A stretch of DNA of 64,000 nucleotides from Ricinus communis (Eukaryota; Streptophyta; Magnoliopsida; Malpighiales; Euphorbiaceae), in contig NC_063262.1 of the NCBI RefSeq assembly GCF_019578655.1, positions 13,895,582 to 13,959,581 on the forward strand, given 5' to 3'. Below the pieces are notes generated by a model, which did not search any database, had not been told where the DNA came from, and worked only from the letters and a program-made list of their open reading frames with translations. Positions 46,541 through 61,400 of this stretch are shown piece by piece; positions within the stretch are counted from its first letter, which is position 1; each line of letters begins with the position of its first letter. A program made the position numbers and the translations under genes.

Positions 46541-48080
46541 ATTTTCTTCTTCTTTTTCTTCTTTGCTCTTTTTATGAGATTCGGTTCCATGAGAAGTATG
46601 AACTAAAGCACTCGCAGTCCCTTTTGTCAAGCTTATAGATAATTCTACTGATTTTCAGGATTTTTTCTAAGATAAGATTTCTTGGATTTAACTTGAAAGA
46701 CTCTAGCTCTGCTGATTCATTGAGTGTGATGGCAAGATTGATGGAGACTTAAGTGCTACCAAAATGCAAGAACAATAGAGCTAAAAGAAATGATCTTGCT
46801 TCTCTTCAAATCTCATAAATTTAACTTCTTATTTTATTTTTCCTTCTGGTAGTGCATAAGCAATGAAAACTTATGTGCAAAATTTAACAAGAATTCTAAT
46901 CGAATTTCCTTCATTTAATAAAGGCAATGAACGAGTGCTGTTTCTATTTCATATGGAACCACTCTTGTTATCAGCTAGTCCATTTGGATTTTCTAGTCGA
47001 GTATTGTTTTCACTTTATTTCCTTAAATTTTGCTTGACTAGCCTATACAGGTCTTCTAATCAGCATAATCTTTTTCTATTTTTCTTTTTTCTGTTTTTTT
47101 TCTCTTTCTTTTCCTTTTCTTTTGTAGATAGTATCTGAAACAGTCCAGATTAACTTGTAAACTTATTACCCCCGAGATTTGAACTCCTTTTTGTTAATAA
47201 TTTTTTCTTTCTTTGATATGAAAATTTCCAATTCGATCTAAATTTCTCTTTGAGTTAAATGTAATGGGCCTTGCATGTTTCAAGATTAGAGCATCAATCT
47301 TTCTTCTCTTAGATCTTCAGAGGTCCTTATTATCCTCAAGGTTGTTATATGATGAGGGATGAACTCGGCCTTCTTGTTGGTTTGCCACCGGCATGGTGAA
47401 TAATTTTGCTATCTTGAATTCAATCCTGCGTATCAAATACTATCTCTTTTTTTTCTTTATCTCTCTCTCTATCTGTCTCTCTCTTTATTTTCATTCTCTC
47501 ACTTTTCTCTCTTCAAGAGTTATATCATGTGTAATAGAAGTGTACCTAGGATTATCATTTTTGTCCAAATTAAAAAAATCAATTTAAATAGAATTAAAGT
47601 TAAATATACTCATGTAGTAATCATTATAACACACACTACTATTAGGATAAATATAATAAAAATAAGCAAAATCAGAGTTATATCATTGATCCTAAAAGCA
47701 AAATCACGTCACTATCTTAAAACAAATCAACATCCGAATCTTGTGAAGCTTCAACATCTTCAGATGGTAGGTTTTCAATCTCTCTAGCTTGATAGTTTCC
47801 ATATTCTCTCAAGCTCTAGCATTTTCAATTTCTTCTACTTGTAAGCCAACATCATACAAGCTTACAAAAGTCTTAGAATTCATCATCTACAGTCTCTTAC
47901 TCAAGATGAAGAATATTTCGAACTACCATTCAAACTTAATCCTTTTCAGAAGGCTTGTTCTTCATTAATCTTGCTTTATTTCTCAATCTAGTCAAGAAAT
48001 TAGAAAAGAAACTCATTGGGATGTTGCTTTCTCAATTCCAAATCCCTCATAAAGACTTCTAGGTGATTGTTGTAGTCATA
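46541..48080. other. Intergenic DNA with pyrimidine-rich tracts
   Basis: No gene is supported. Pyrimidine runs occur at about 47070-47125 and 47446-47512. Open frames here are translations of these runs. Confidence 0.5.
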
Positions 48081-48407
48081 TTACTTCACAAAATTATTAC
48101 AAAGCTTTTTATAATCAGACTTAATAAGCTTTTCTAACATGTGGTACCAATTCACAACTAGCCCTTCAAATGAAAGTAAAAACAGCTTAACAATTTGAGT
48201 CTTGGCCAATTGAATGATACCCATGATAGTAGCATATTGCTTCATGTGCACTATTGGATCTCCAATTCCATTGAACTTATGTATTTCAAGCATGTAAAAT
48301 TTAGGAGGCAAATTATCTTCTCCAGTTAACATCAATTCATCAAAATCATAGGTCTCGATCTTCGTGGCATATCCGAATTTACGATATCCTCTGCGAGCCT
48401 TAGACAT
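48081..48407 (-). pseudogene. Ty3/gypsy gag fragment
   Basis: The 108-residue frame contains PPKFYMLEIHKFNGIGDPIV followed by HMKQYATIMG and later FEGLVVNWYHML. This corresponds to the FxLPxFxxYDGxGDPxxHLxxY...L.G.A..WY pattern of plant gypsy gag (Retrotrans_gag). The frame ends at 48081 without the zinc knuckle or pol, and no paired LTRs were found. It is a remnant of an element different from the one at 30.8-41.8 kb. Confidence 0.75.
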
Positions 48408-51400
48408 GGCGCCACAATCTTAGATTCTATAATGCGATGCTTTTATAGATACTTTGCTTCCTCCAATTGTGATAGTCATCAGATTAGACTCGTAGCTACC
48501 TTCTTTTCACATCATGAGAATGCAGTAGTGTTAGTTTAGCAGGAGTAGCTCTTTGGATTATCTGTTTTCCAAAACTCTCAGTCAAAGCTTACTTAAGTTC
48601 CTTTGGGACCAATCCTCACTGTCAATTTCACCGATGATTGCAATGCAATAACATCATCCCTCAATGTGATCATCATGTTTTGAATCTTTACCTTTAGGCT
48701 TTTATCGAGTTGTCTGATCACCTTTGGTAAAATGTCCTCCTCTCACTTTCACCACCATATTCTTGTCTCTTCCAAACTAAAAGTGATGAATCTAGATGTC
48801 TTCAAGACAAGGAATAAGTATGATCCATGATATGCATGATGTACATGTTATAAGTCAATCAAGTAAAGAACAATAAGGGATATACAACAATTCTTTCCAA
48901 CCTTATTACTCACACACATGGTTTATAGTGAATATCTTTCTTTAGAATTTTTGGTCTTGGTTTTACTATTAACATGGGATAGTTAAAACCGACTTGCATG
49001 CCAAAACTCTCGAAGTAAGAAATAAACAAGGTGGTATTTTCAAGTATAAAAGCAAAGCTTGTATGTTATGGGCCAAGGCCTTCCAAGATCTGGGCTTCAA
49101 ACTCTTATAAAGGAAAATACCTCAAGTAGCAAGCAATTAGGTACATAGTGAAGATTTATATTGTCATCACCATAGGTTAAGTATTAGGTAAGGAGAAAGG
49201 CGCCCACAATAAATACCCTTCATTGGCTCGTCTCCCCACTCAATGATCAATGCGACAGAGAAAATTTACTTGACTGTGAGTGATGGTTAGCGAGTATGGT
49301 AATTGTAAGATACTTGTAGAACCAAAGAACTACTAGTTGACGCCATCAGAGCTATAGGAATGCCATGAACGACGTCTAGTCTTCTTTCAAAAAAAGGTTT
49401 ACAAATGGTACCTTATTGGTGGAATTAGCCTTCTTTCAAAAGAAAAGTTAATAAATTTGAAAATGTCATCGCACATCTAAGAGAGCAAAATTTTAGAAAA
49501 GGAAAAACGCAAAAGATACATAAAACTCAAAAGAATTTTTTAATAGCCATATTTATTTTTAAGGGTCTGTTTGACTAAATTATTGTTGATAGATAGTAGT
49601 TGATAATGGTTGCTAGTAACTTATAGTTTATAACTGATAGCTGATTTAATTAAGGATTTATTTCATTCAAGGTCGGAAATGGAAATAGAAATTGAAAAGG
49701 AGTGAGAATAGGAATGATTATATTTTAAATGTCGTTTGGTTGAACAAGAAATGTGAATCAAAATCATTTATGATTGATACCAATAATAATACTTAATTAT
49801 AGTTAAAAATAATATATTTAATTGATAATTATTAAATGTAATAAATATACAAAAATAATATTTATAGAAACAACAAGTTATTATTTCACTTGTTTGACCA
49901 TTTATAATTGATTTTCAATAAATGAACTTTTCATTTCTTAAGAGAAATGGTGGAATGAGGGATTATGGTTGATGGGATAATTTCATTAGCATTTCAGGAT
50001 GATTTTTGATGAACCAAATACCAACAATGAAAATCATCGATTCTCATTTCCATTCCTATCTTATTTTTTCACGAACCAAGATACCCCTAAGTGTTTGATA
50101 AATTAATTAGTTCTTATTGTTTAAATACTTAATGATGCCGATTTGATGGTTTGAAAGAAATAAAATTATATTTTTATTATTATATTGAATAAGTTAAATA
50201 TAATTTAGTTAATGTATCTAATTTATGTATATACATAAACAAATAATTTTTATTTATAAAATATAAATATAAAAATAATATAATGTATTGTTTATATTAA
50301 TTTAAATAAATTGGAATGTAAAAAGTCATCCTTTTAGTTTATATTTTTTCTAGCTTAAAGTTATATAAGTTACTCTACATTTAAATAAAAGATATATTAA
50401 ATTAATTTTTTTATTTTATGGTCATTATAATAGGTTTAAAGCCGTTAATGTTTTAAAATGATAATATATGATGCATATAATAATACTGAGATTACATTAG
50501 GTACATACACTATTACAAATAGGATAGTAACATGTATATATAAGTGTTTTATATTTTAATATTGGATAACTAACATATACCCAAGTATTTATAGCTAAGC
50601 TAATTCTAATTATCTACATTGGGTGTATATACTTGTTTACACCCAAATTTATAGTACTGGCCCAAGCTTAGACCCATAGAGAAAACTCATTTAATTTTTA
50701 TCCAAATTCTAAAGCTTATAGATTTTGGCTCATATTCGGATTCTTGATCCATTGATAAATCTTCGGCCCACTGGCTAAGAGTTGGTTTAATAATTTATAA
50801 GGATTATTGATATATGAAAAATAAGTAAGCAGCAAGGTGGAAAAATAGTTACCAAGTCTTTTAGAAGCTTGAAGCACATTTTTATAAAGTGGGAAAGAAG
50901 GAATATAAGTGTCAGTAGTAGGAAGTGGTATGGAAGTAAAACATATCTAGAAAGAAAAAATATGGTTATGTTATGTGAAGAAGGTAGTTAGCAGAAGAAG
51001 GAAGCATAGTGAAATGTTGACAAAAAGTTGAGAAGAGTGAAAAGAAGAAGGAAGTTACGTCCTTATCAACATGTACAAAATGTGAAAAACAACAGTATGT
51101 ACTCTCAAGATGCGGAGTTAATTGAGGATAAAGCCAATGATGAAGAATACTCCAAAAAGATTCTACAAACCATAAAAATCAATAAATAGGCAAACACTCC
51201 TTAATGAGAAAATCTCAACCAATCAAATATCAAATCAAAATAGACCTAGAGTCGGTAAACTTTATCTTTACATAGTCAAACTATCCTTAGAGTAGAAAAT
51301 TTATCCTTAGATTAGATTAACAATCTTTAGTCTGGAAAAATAATTCTTAGTTATAGTCTACAATATGATCAAACTTTCAATTATTCTTCAGTGATCATTT

Positions 51401-52330
51401 ATATTTTATAATTCATTTATTTTATGCAATTAAAATCCAAAGTTATTCAATTACTACTTGAGCGTTTATTTATTGCAATTAAATTCCTTAGCTCGCATAA
51501 TTATATCATCACTTTTAACTTACAGTAATTTAAATCTTAGTTTTATTCCTTAAACTCATTTTTACATTCTGAGTTCATTAAATACATGTTCTTAGCTCAT
51601 ATTTATATCTTTAGCTCTTTATTAATTTATCTTTAGCTTATTAATTAGCTCCGTACAATGATTTGATAAAATTGCATTAACTTAGTTAAGAACTCAAAAT
51701 AGTTTAGATCATTTTATTACCCGCACAATCATCTAGATTAGTAGTCAAACGATCCCGCATTTTATATTTATTGCATCAGCTATAATTATTTGATGTAATT
51801 AGCTTCTGGCACCTTTAACAATCAAACGCACATGAAAGAGTCAAAATACTGACCAACAATATCATAACGAATAGAGAAGTGGATATATATAATTTACAAT
51901 TAAATGATTGAATAAACTTTTTTTTAATATAATTAAAAGAAGGGAAAGAATGGATGACTAATGTATTATAAAATATTCATAGGGCTATAACTAGCTTCAA
52001 ATAACTACAAACCGGTTATTGCAACACTAACCTCAGTCTTGAAGAAAGAAATCCAACTAAAGCATGACCTGAGTGATTTTGTAGGAGGGATAATTGACCA
52101 CCCAAATAGACAATTAATACTGAAAAAATGAGTCATTCATTGATGGAGCTAGTGTACGGGCAGGTATATATACCAATAGCAGTGAAGAATTTTCCATCAA
52201 AAGAACTAATGTGACGGAGCAGTAAGAAAGTGAGTGTAGCTAGCTAGTTTTCCTCCAAACAAATAACTCAAATGACACCCCACAGTATTGATTGAACCCG
52301 GGTCCCCAGGCCTTTGTCTTCGGTGGTAAA
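48408..52330. other. Intergenic DNA upstream of the beta-galactosidase
   Basis: No gene is supported. Positions about 49660-50100 hold phrases such as GTTTGGTTGAACAAGAAATG on the left and GATGAACCAAATACC and ACGAACCAAGATACCCC on the right. These are loosely inverse and typical of MITE-like insertions, but I could not fix ends or a target duplication. The rest is AT-rich and featureless. Confidence 0.45.
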
Positions 52331-52336
52331 CTACAT

Positions 52337-52346
52337 TATATAAATA
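52337..52346 (+). promoter_or_regulatory. TATA box of the beta-galactosidase gene
   Basis: TATATAAATA lies about 140 bp upstream of the ATG at 52476, giving an expected transcription start near 52370 and a leader of about 100 nt. It is the only strong TATA-like sequence close to the start codon. Confidence 0.6.
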
Positions 52347-52404
52347 ACACTGCACTAAAATACACTTCACATGGAGCTATTAGTGTCTCTGCATCTACTG
52401 GTAC

Positions 52405-52442
52405 TAGGATAGATACTAAGAGCTAGGATAGATACTAAGAGC
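52405..52442 (+). repeat. 19-bp perfect tandem repeat in the leader
   Basis: Two exact copies of TAGGATAGATACTAAGAGC lie side by side, ending 33 bp before the ATG. They should be inside the 5' UTR. Confidence 0.9.
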
Positions 52443-52475
52443 ATAGATCTTTCGCTTAATTATCTCCAAGTAAAC

Positions 52476-55400
52476 ATGTCCACTATCCTTCTACAACTTT
52501 CATCATTATCCTTCTTCTTCTTCTTCTTCTTGTCCTTTACATTGTGTTGTGGAGGGAATATAACTTATGATTCTCGCTCTCTAATCATTGATGGCCAACG
52601 GAAGCTTCTCATTTCTGCTGCTATTCATTATCCCCGTAGCGTCCCTGGGGTCAGTAGTGCTCTGTCTTATGTTTTACTTTGAGCTTTACTTTGCTTGAAA
52701 ATGTATTGATAAAAAGCTCAATTGGGTTCGTATTCCTATTAATTTTCACATTCTTATTGGATAAGTTGATTTTGTGTGTTTCTAGTACCAATATTTAGGT
52801 CTTATCTATTAAGTGAAATGTGGTGTCTTGTAGATGTGGCCGGAGCTGGTCCAGACGGCGAAGGAAGGAGGGGTGGATGTGATAGAAACATATGTATTTT
52901 GGAATGGTCATGAGCCTTCTCCTTCCAATGTGAGTGTAATGTTATTAAAAAATTGCTCCACACTGTTTCATTTTATTTTATTTAATCTCTCCACTGACTA
53001 TTTGCCGCAAATCTCTTTTGGAAAATGATAGTATTATTTTGAGAAGCGATACGATCTGGTCAAGTTTGTGAAGATTGTCCAGCAGGCTGGGATGTATTTA
53101 ATTCTTCGCATTGGCCCCTTTGTTGCAGCAGAGTGGAATTTTGGGTATCACATTCACCCATTTTAATATTTATCTATGTACAGTTAATATGTTAAAATTT
53201 CATCTGACCATCTTAATATGTAACTTTGTGAATGAAGAGGAGTACCTGTTTGGTTGCATTATGTTCCTGGAACAGTCTTTCGAACTGATAATTATAACTT
53301 CAAGGTTTGAAAGTGGGATCTTTAGGTTTCTTTCTTTTCAATAATATCTCCAAATTTCCTATATCAGGATTTGTGTTTTATATATGGAACGGAATGTGGT
53401 TGCATTTGCTGATTTTGTTACCTGTTGGCCTTTGCTTCAGTATCACATGCAAAAATTCATGACTTACATAGTGAACCTAATGAAGAAAGAGAAGCTTTTT
53501 GCATCGCAGGGAGGTCCCATCATCTTAGCTCAGGCAAGTTATAACTATTGTTCCCTTTGTCTAATACTTTCTAATTAAACTGAGTTCCAGTAGCAACTTT
53601 ATGTCATTCTATTTTCTCTACTTTGATTTCAGCACTTTCGTTTTGCTGTATGGATATGGTCTTGGCTCTTGAGACTTGAATTTTTTAAAATTTCCATAAT
53701 GGAGCCAAATCAACTAATCTATGCCTATATAAGTAATATAAAGCTGGACTCTACAAAAGAAGTTGATAGGAGATGGTCAAGTGGTGCTTCTTAATGCTAG
53801 AGTGCTGACATAGATTGATAACATTTAATCTTTTCTTTAAGTGACCCTTCGTATCTTCAGCCATTAAGTATTTCAGATTTTTAACCTTTCTCCTCTCTCA
53901 TTAATTGTGATTTATGTTGCTTTAAGCCTCTTCCTGTTTTGTTTCTTTAAACTCTCTGCTCCCTTTTTTTGCTTGCCTATAGATGCTCATCTTCCAATTC
54001 TCATTTTCTATTATTCACCCACACAAAATTTAAATAGAACCTGCAAGTCATCCTTGTTTTGCATTCTTCGCCCACAAATGAGTGGTATTAATGTGTTAGA
54101 TTTTTTGATTGAAAGTTTGGCTTTTATTTTTTCACATAGTACAAGGTATTCTTTTTTTCTTACAATAAATTTTTTGTAGTTTGATTATATCTACTAAACA
54201 TTTTTGTTACAGCCCCTACAATATGCGGGTCAATGCCTGGTTATTATATTATTGCATTCCTAGAAATAATCACAAACTTGTCCACCTAAAGAGAGTAGCA
54301 CTTTCATTGTAGGATCTTAATAGAATTGGGCTTCAACCATCTCATGCCTATTTACTTGTGAAAACTGAAACAATTATGTGAAAAACTTTCCACATGAAAA
54401 GAGATATGAAATTTTGCTTAAAATGTATTCGTGTCCCAAATTCTCAGAAAATTGAGAACAAGTTCTGTATTTCCTCAATTTACACTGATTACTGATAAAA
54501 ATGTCTCCTAGTTGTTCCTTTCTTTATTCTTTCTAATAGTTTCCCAATGAACATCTAAAGCTAGAATTAGAAAAGAAAACTGGAAAATATCTCTTTAACT
54601 AAAGAAGGCCTGAATTTTCAAATTATACTTCAGTTATGTGCCATGTGTATCTGGACTATTCGTGAAGATTTACCTATTAATTGGCTTGCAATCTTTTCTT
54701 CTTCTTCCAATTATGATCTCTTGACTTCAGCTGTTCTTGCATTGCAATGACTACAAATGGAAAGCTTCATTCTGTAGATCTCCTGGATAATAATAAAATT
54801 ATAGTCCATCATTGTTTAGGCGGAGATATGTAGTGAACTTGAAATAAATATGGAATTTTCAAGTTTAAAACTCTGTAAGATAACAGTCATAAATATATGA
54901 CAGGAAGTGAGATGCATGTTCCTACCCTATGTCTTTCTATAGTACTTGTACTTTTGAATAAACAGGTTACTGCTTTTTAGATATTCTTGTGGTGGACCAA
55001 TAGATAGTTTATAATTTGTTCTAAATGCTACAAAAAAATTGAGATCAAATGCATAATTTTCTTATGATTGTAGGTTGAAAATGAATATGGATTTTATGAA
55101 AGTGCTTATGGAGAAGGCGGAAAGCGATATGCCATGTGGGCTGCTCAAATGGCTGTTTCTCAGAATATTGGTGTACCTTGGATAATGTGCCAGCAGTTTG
55201 ATGCTCCTAACTCTGTGGTGAGAGTTTATCAAATTTTCAATGGATAAGAGTGCATGAGATTAGGCATACTCTAGATTCAGTTTTGAAAAGAAAGTATCAA
55301 TAGATTCATGTCAACGCAAGTGGTGGCATTTGATTGTGCAGGATTATTTAGCAAGCAGAGATTTCTTCGATTTGGTCCATTAGGCTAAAAATTTGGAAAC

Positions 55401-58400
55401 TAAGAATTTCTAAGTTCTAGCATGACCCGCCTGTTTTTGGTTTTTCACATTTTCTTGTTTTTCACTTTGGTGCAGATAAATACTTGTAATTCCTTTTACT
55501 GCGATCAATTTAAACCTATCTTTCCAGACAAGCCAAAAATTTGGACTGAGAATTGGCCTGGATGGTAATTTTGTTTTTGCTCTCTTATCTATGTTTATTA
55601 TATGCTTTCTGAATTAGCTTCTACAAGTTTATCAACTTATGGGACCCCCCGAATAACATTATGTTTGACAAAAATGAGGGTAAGGTAAGGCAAGGTAAGT
55701 AAATAGAGGTAATATTAGGAGATAAGGTAGAGTTTTTATTTTTACTTTGAAAAAACTAGATGGTAAATGAAGTTTTAGAAGGTAATGCAGAGTTTTTTAA
55801 AGTATAATCTCCTCAACCCACTGATTTGGTGGGTTGAGATTTTAAGGGTTCTGAAAATTCTTAAAACCTCCAAAATTCTTACCTCCTAATTAGTACTTCC
55901 TTCTTAAACAGGGGTTAGAGATTCCTTCACACACAAGACTGCCGCATGGTTGAACTTTTGTCTAAATAACTTAATCTTTTCTTAGGTCTGCATACATCTT
56001 ATATCATCCTGAAATAGAAATTATTGATTGGAGGCTTTCATAGAAGTAATACATCTTAAGCCTGCAGGCTTACCTTGATATGCTGCTGCTACTTTGCTTC
56101 TTATGTGTGTGTGTGTCTGCACGCCCATATTGTGTATTTATGTGTAGGTTCTTAGCAAATTTCTCTTCTGCTGACTTAAACTTATTTTTGTTTACTTAAG
56201 TTAATGAGATCAAAGATTGTACTTGGTTTAGGAGATCCTGGGGGAGGAAAAAGGCTTTGAAGTTATGGTGTTGTCTTCTATACTTGCACTAGTTTGGTGA
56301 ATGCATACTTGATCGAAGCTTCAGAGAATGTTTAATTTTTTTTTACTCAGTATGATCAATGCTTTTTCTTTTCCAGGTTTCAAACATTTGGGGCCCCTAA
56401 TCCTCACAGGCCAGCTGAAGATATTGCCTTTTCTGTTGCTCGTTTCTTTCAAAAAGGTGGCAGTGTACAAAATTATTATATGGTAATTCAGATAATCATT
56501 TAATGTTCTAAACTTATTTGTGGGTTATACTTTCATGTTTGTAAACAAGATTTATTAATCACTTAAAGTCTTATGTTATTTTTGTTATACTTTCATTACT
56601 GCCTTTTCTGCTAGTATCATGGTGGAACAAACTTTGGTCGCACTTCAGGTGGACCGTTCATTACGACAAGTTATGACTATGAGGCACCGATTGATGAATA
56701 TGGTAAATACTTTAGATACCATATTTAGATATTTAGATAAAGTAAGGGCTCTAAAAGGACTTCTTCAACTAAATATTCCAATCAATTAATCAATATGAAG
56801 AATGTTGATTGATAAAATATAAAAAAAGTAAAATTAAAACTAAAAAGAATTAATAATAACTTATTGTATTCTCTCCTTCTAAGTTTTTATCATGGAAAGC
56901 GATCTCTTTTTATAATTAATGCATGATGCATAATATAAACTTATTATAATGCTTAATGGATGAATATAGAGAGTGCTAAAATCTTTCCCTTCCTGTCATG
57001 TTGCAAATCAGTAATATGGAAATACTGAGTACTTATTTTAATGAATGGGTGGTGCTTAATAAATCTGATGTGATCTCATGTGGTTGACAGGGTTAGCTAG
57101 GCTTCCAAAATGGGCACACCTTAAGGAACTCCACAAGGCAATAAAGTTATGCGAGCTTACATTATTAAACAGTGTTCCAGTTAATTTGTCACTAGGTCCT
57201 TCCCAAGAGGTGACTTTTTCTCTTATTGAGTTACTAACTTGTATAAATGCAATAATGGATTATCTTTTTTCCCCTTTTGTTCTTCATTGTACAAACTTTT
57301 CTACCACATTAGAAGTAGTTGTGATGTAGTCAAAGAAAATTGTATCGAGGAATCTATTGGCCATAAAACTTGATTACGAAATTTCATAGTCTTGTAACTA
57401 TTGGTTATTTTGAGGACATGGAGAGAGTAATGCTGCTCTAATGTCAAAGGCAGCCAAATAAATTAGCTTCTTGAATAATAATGCAAATTAACTTAAAAAT
57501 GCTTGTCACTAACTCAGAATGGTTTTAGCTAATTTGCATGTTAAAAAACCCAAAAGATGTATGTGGTGATGATAAAATAAAAAACTTTTTAGCCCCAAGG
57601 GAAAAAAAAGTTTGGAGAGAGATAGAGAGCGCAAATAGTCTATCATTGAGGTATCTAGCAAATTTCCTTGTCAACATTTTCAAGATTTGAAATTTAGATT
57701 TTATTTGTTAATACTTGATCAACCCATACAGCAGAGGAAATTGGGTATATTTACCAAGACTTGGTTGTGCAGTGAAACCATCTTTCTATTTTTGGCGTCT
57801 CTCCTTACATTCCTATTAATTTTGGATAGTAAGTTGCATTAATTTGGCTGAGAATAGTATGTCATTTGGCTTCACATTTTGGATAGTAAGTTGCATTAAT
57901 TTGAGGAACTGTTTTCAGTTTGCTACATGCCTATATCTATCAATTTCCTATTATATTATTTGATCGCTTAACAAGATGACAAGCTTCCTGCAGTTTTCAA
58001 CTCTGGTGGTTCTTCTGTTCCAAGCTCTGTTATGTTTGAACATGCCTGAGTCCAAACCTAAGCATGCAACTCATTATCATTTGTTGGTGATCACTTACTG
58101 CAGGCTGATGTCTATGCTGAAGAGTCCGGAGCATGTGCTGCCTTTCTTGCTAACATGGATGAAAAGAATGACAAGACTGTTGTATTTCGAAACATGTCAT
58201 ACCACCTGCCTGCTTGGTCAGTTAGCATTCTTCCTGATTGCAAGAATGTGGTTTTCAACACTGCGAAGGTAACTCTTCATATTACCAAATGCCAGTATTC
58301 TGCTAAACATTCTTGCAGTAGCTCCATTGCCAGGAAATAATTTTGACATTTATTTCTATTTGAAACAATATCAGTGTTGCCTTATTAACACAATGGGTTA

Positions 58401-61400
58401 GAAATATAGAGGTTAAATGCAAGCAAACCTTAATGTAGTGTAATCCGAGAATATGAATGAAACTCAGAAATTCTCTTGTTGCACAATAAAGTCCATAGTC
58501 TCAATTGTACATAGGCATCTGCCCAACCCTAAGCACAGTCTTCAACTGACCCAAAAGAATTAAAATCAAATTCAAAACGATACTGGGGAAACCGGACTAA
58601 AATTCGGCTAGGGCCCTAAATGGGCAGAGATTTTGGACTTAACAAAGAATAGCCTAAAAATGTATGTAAACACTAGATTTTGACACAAAAATGACTTGAA
58701 CCAGGTACAGCCTACTTGAGAGGATCTGCAGCTCTGAATTTAACTTTCTGTTGAGTTTTATGGGTCTCATACTCTGTCTAAACTGGATGTTAAAGTTTTT
58801 TCAATTCTCGATACTTTGTGCACTGCTCATTTGTGCTTCTAGCAATTAGCTCTACCTAGGACCTCTTACACAACGTATTATATGCCATTGATTATGCTTT
58901 CTAAAATGATTTGATTTTAGATTTCAGACTACAAGCTTAGTATCAACTTTGGCTGAAAATGAGATTAATATGTGATTGATCTATTCAGTTATAAAATGCT
59001 AAGTTGTTGTGTTCAGACTCTTTTCTCATGCCTAATTGCTTCTGGTTTCTGCATGAGCAACAATGCAACTGACATGGCGTTTCTACAATAAATTGAAATC
59101 AGACATGGCTGTCAATGCAGTTTGTTATCTGAGAAGCTTACATCTCAGATTGCTGGCAAAGATGAGATGGTGAAAGAGTGTCTCCTTATCCCCACTTCCT
59201 TAATGTTAAATGTATAATTACCAGAAAGGAAACGAAAAACTAGGAGTTTAACAGTGATGAGAAATTTTAAAACCAAAGCTAATTTTAAAACTGAAGCTAA
59301 GGCCCTATCTTTTCAGAATACTTAATAGTTATCCAATGCAAAGAAAATGAAAAAGATCATCAAATTAGAAGATCAGCAACATTTCCCACCAGCAAACCAC
59401 AAAACATCAAGCAAAAGTTTCAGAGTAGTTGTTTTAGTCATTATTACATCAGACTTAACAATTTATACCGTTCTGTTAGTAAAAAGATCATCAAATTAGA
59501 ATATCAGAAACCCCATAATCAAACCGAAGAAAACCGACCGCAATTTTGGAATAGAAAATACGATAAATCTTACACTAGTAATGAATATACCTGTTCTTTA
59601 TCCTGTCGTTCTTTATCTGAATTTGGCTTTGAACTTCTGCATGTCAACAGGTAAATTCCCAGACATCTATAGTTGAAATGGTACCTGACGACTTGCGCTC
59701 ATCAGATAAAGGCACCAAAGCTCTTAAATGGGAAACTTTTGTGGAGAATGCTGGGATTTGGGGGACTTCTGACTTGGTTAAAAATGGCTTTGTGGATCAC
59801 ATTAATACCACTAAGGATACTACTGATTACCTCTGGTATACAACAAGGTTAGTCCTGCTTGATAGAAACCAAACAGCATAAATAATTATAGCTTACTTGT
59901 GGATATATGTCTTGATTATTCAAATATGAATTTTGAGTGAATAGGGCTGAGAGAACAGGTTTACTTGTAGCTGTCTTTCATTTCTACAATATAGGCTCGA
60001 CGAATAGGCTTTAGGCTTTTGATCCTTCACAAGTCACCTTAAGTTTTCTGTGTGAGTGTGAATGTAATTGATCTGTGCTAAAAATGATAATGCCTATATG
60101 AGAGGTGTCTTTGCAAGAACTTACCAATTTTGAAACTAACACAATACACTTCATTGGCAGTATTTTTGTTGGTGAAAATGAAGAGTTCTTGAAAAAGGGA
60201 GGTCGACCAGTTCTGCTGATTGAGTCAAAGGGTCATGCTCTCCATGCTTTTGTTAATCAGGAACTTCAAGGTTATTAACTTGTTTTCTTCACATGGTTAA
60301 TTTGGCTGCAATTCTTTTTAATTGTGATCCAGTTATTGTAGAAGTAATAGATAGATGCAAATATAAAGCACCATTTTATATGTCACTACTTTCTGCTCTT
60401 ATGACTGCTAGTTAATTGTGGTACAACCTAGTTGCCTTAGGTTCCTCAGTCGTATCATATAGACATGATCTATGCCTATGGTTAGTATATATAATTTAAC
60501 CAAGAGTTATAGTTCCGTTGGTCTGGGGGGAGATGCAAGTCTTTTGGTCATGCAGCCTCTGGCAGAGTGATCTTGAAACCTTATCAATTGGTCTACCATA
60601 TTTCTGAAGGTCTGCAGTACCCCTTGATCTTTGAGAGTACATATCCCCTCCTTGCTCAGCAAGTAATATGTTTTTGATTGGTGACATTGGACAAAACTAT
60701 AGAAATAACTCTCATTTGCTCACCTGCATTGATGCAGCAATGAATTAACTAAAAGGAAAAGAATTGCAATTATAACTGACTAATCAGCTTCTGCTGAGTT
60801 TGATAATGTAGCAATAGCAGAAAACCTAGATGGTGTGAAAAAGATGGACTTTTAATCACCAATGGTATGCTTGTTTATGTACAACTGAGAAAGTTGAAAT
60901 TTGTACATTATGCAGGCCTGGCCCTTTAATTCAAAGGGTGGAAAACTCAGAGGAAAACATAAATTTTAATTACTAGGGCGAGGATAGTTACAAGGATTTT
61001 TTATGCTTTATTACTGCTACTTAAGTTTCTAGATACCATTAATTCGCATGCCATTCATGATACAATGATTTCATGTTTGATTTACGTGAATTATGCATAA
61101 CAAGTTAATGGGACTAACAATATTTAGGTATACCTGCAAATAATCAGGCACTGCATCTGGAAATGGCACACACTCGCCCTTCAAGTTTAAGAAGCCTGTA
61201 TCTCTTGTGGCAGGGAAGAATGATATTGCGCTCCTGAGCATGACTGTTGGTTTACAAGTGAGCAGTATTCTTCAATTGCTTACCTACTTTAATGCCAAGC
61301 TTTTCTTTTGTTGGGGGGCTTCATGAGTTTTGTCAATTGTTAAATAGTCTTGCATGTTTATTAAAAATGCTCTAAGTCTATAAATAAAGCAGTAGCAGGA

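Noticed and set aside
46406..46630. Basic minus-strand frame KSKEEKEEENKRKE...
   Set aside because: It is only the translation of the pyrimidine-rich tandem repeat.
60496..60687. 63-aa minus-strand frame in beta-galactosidase intron 13
   Set aside because: No recognisable domain and wholly intronic.
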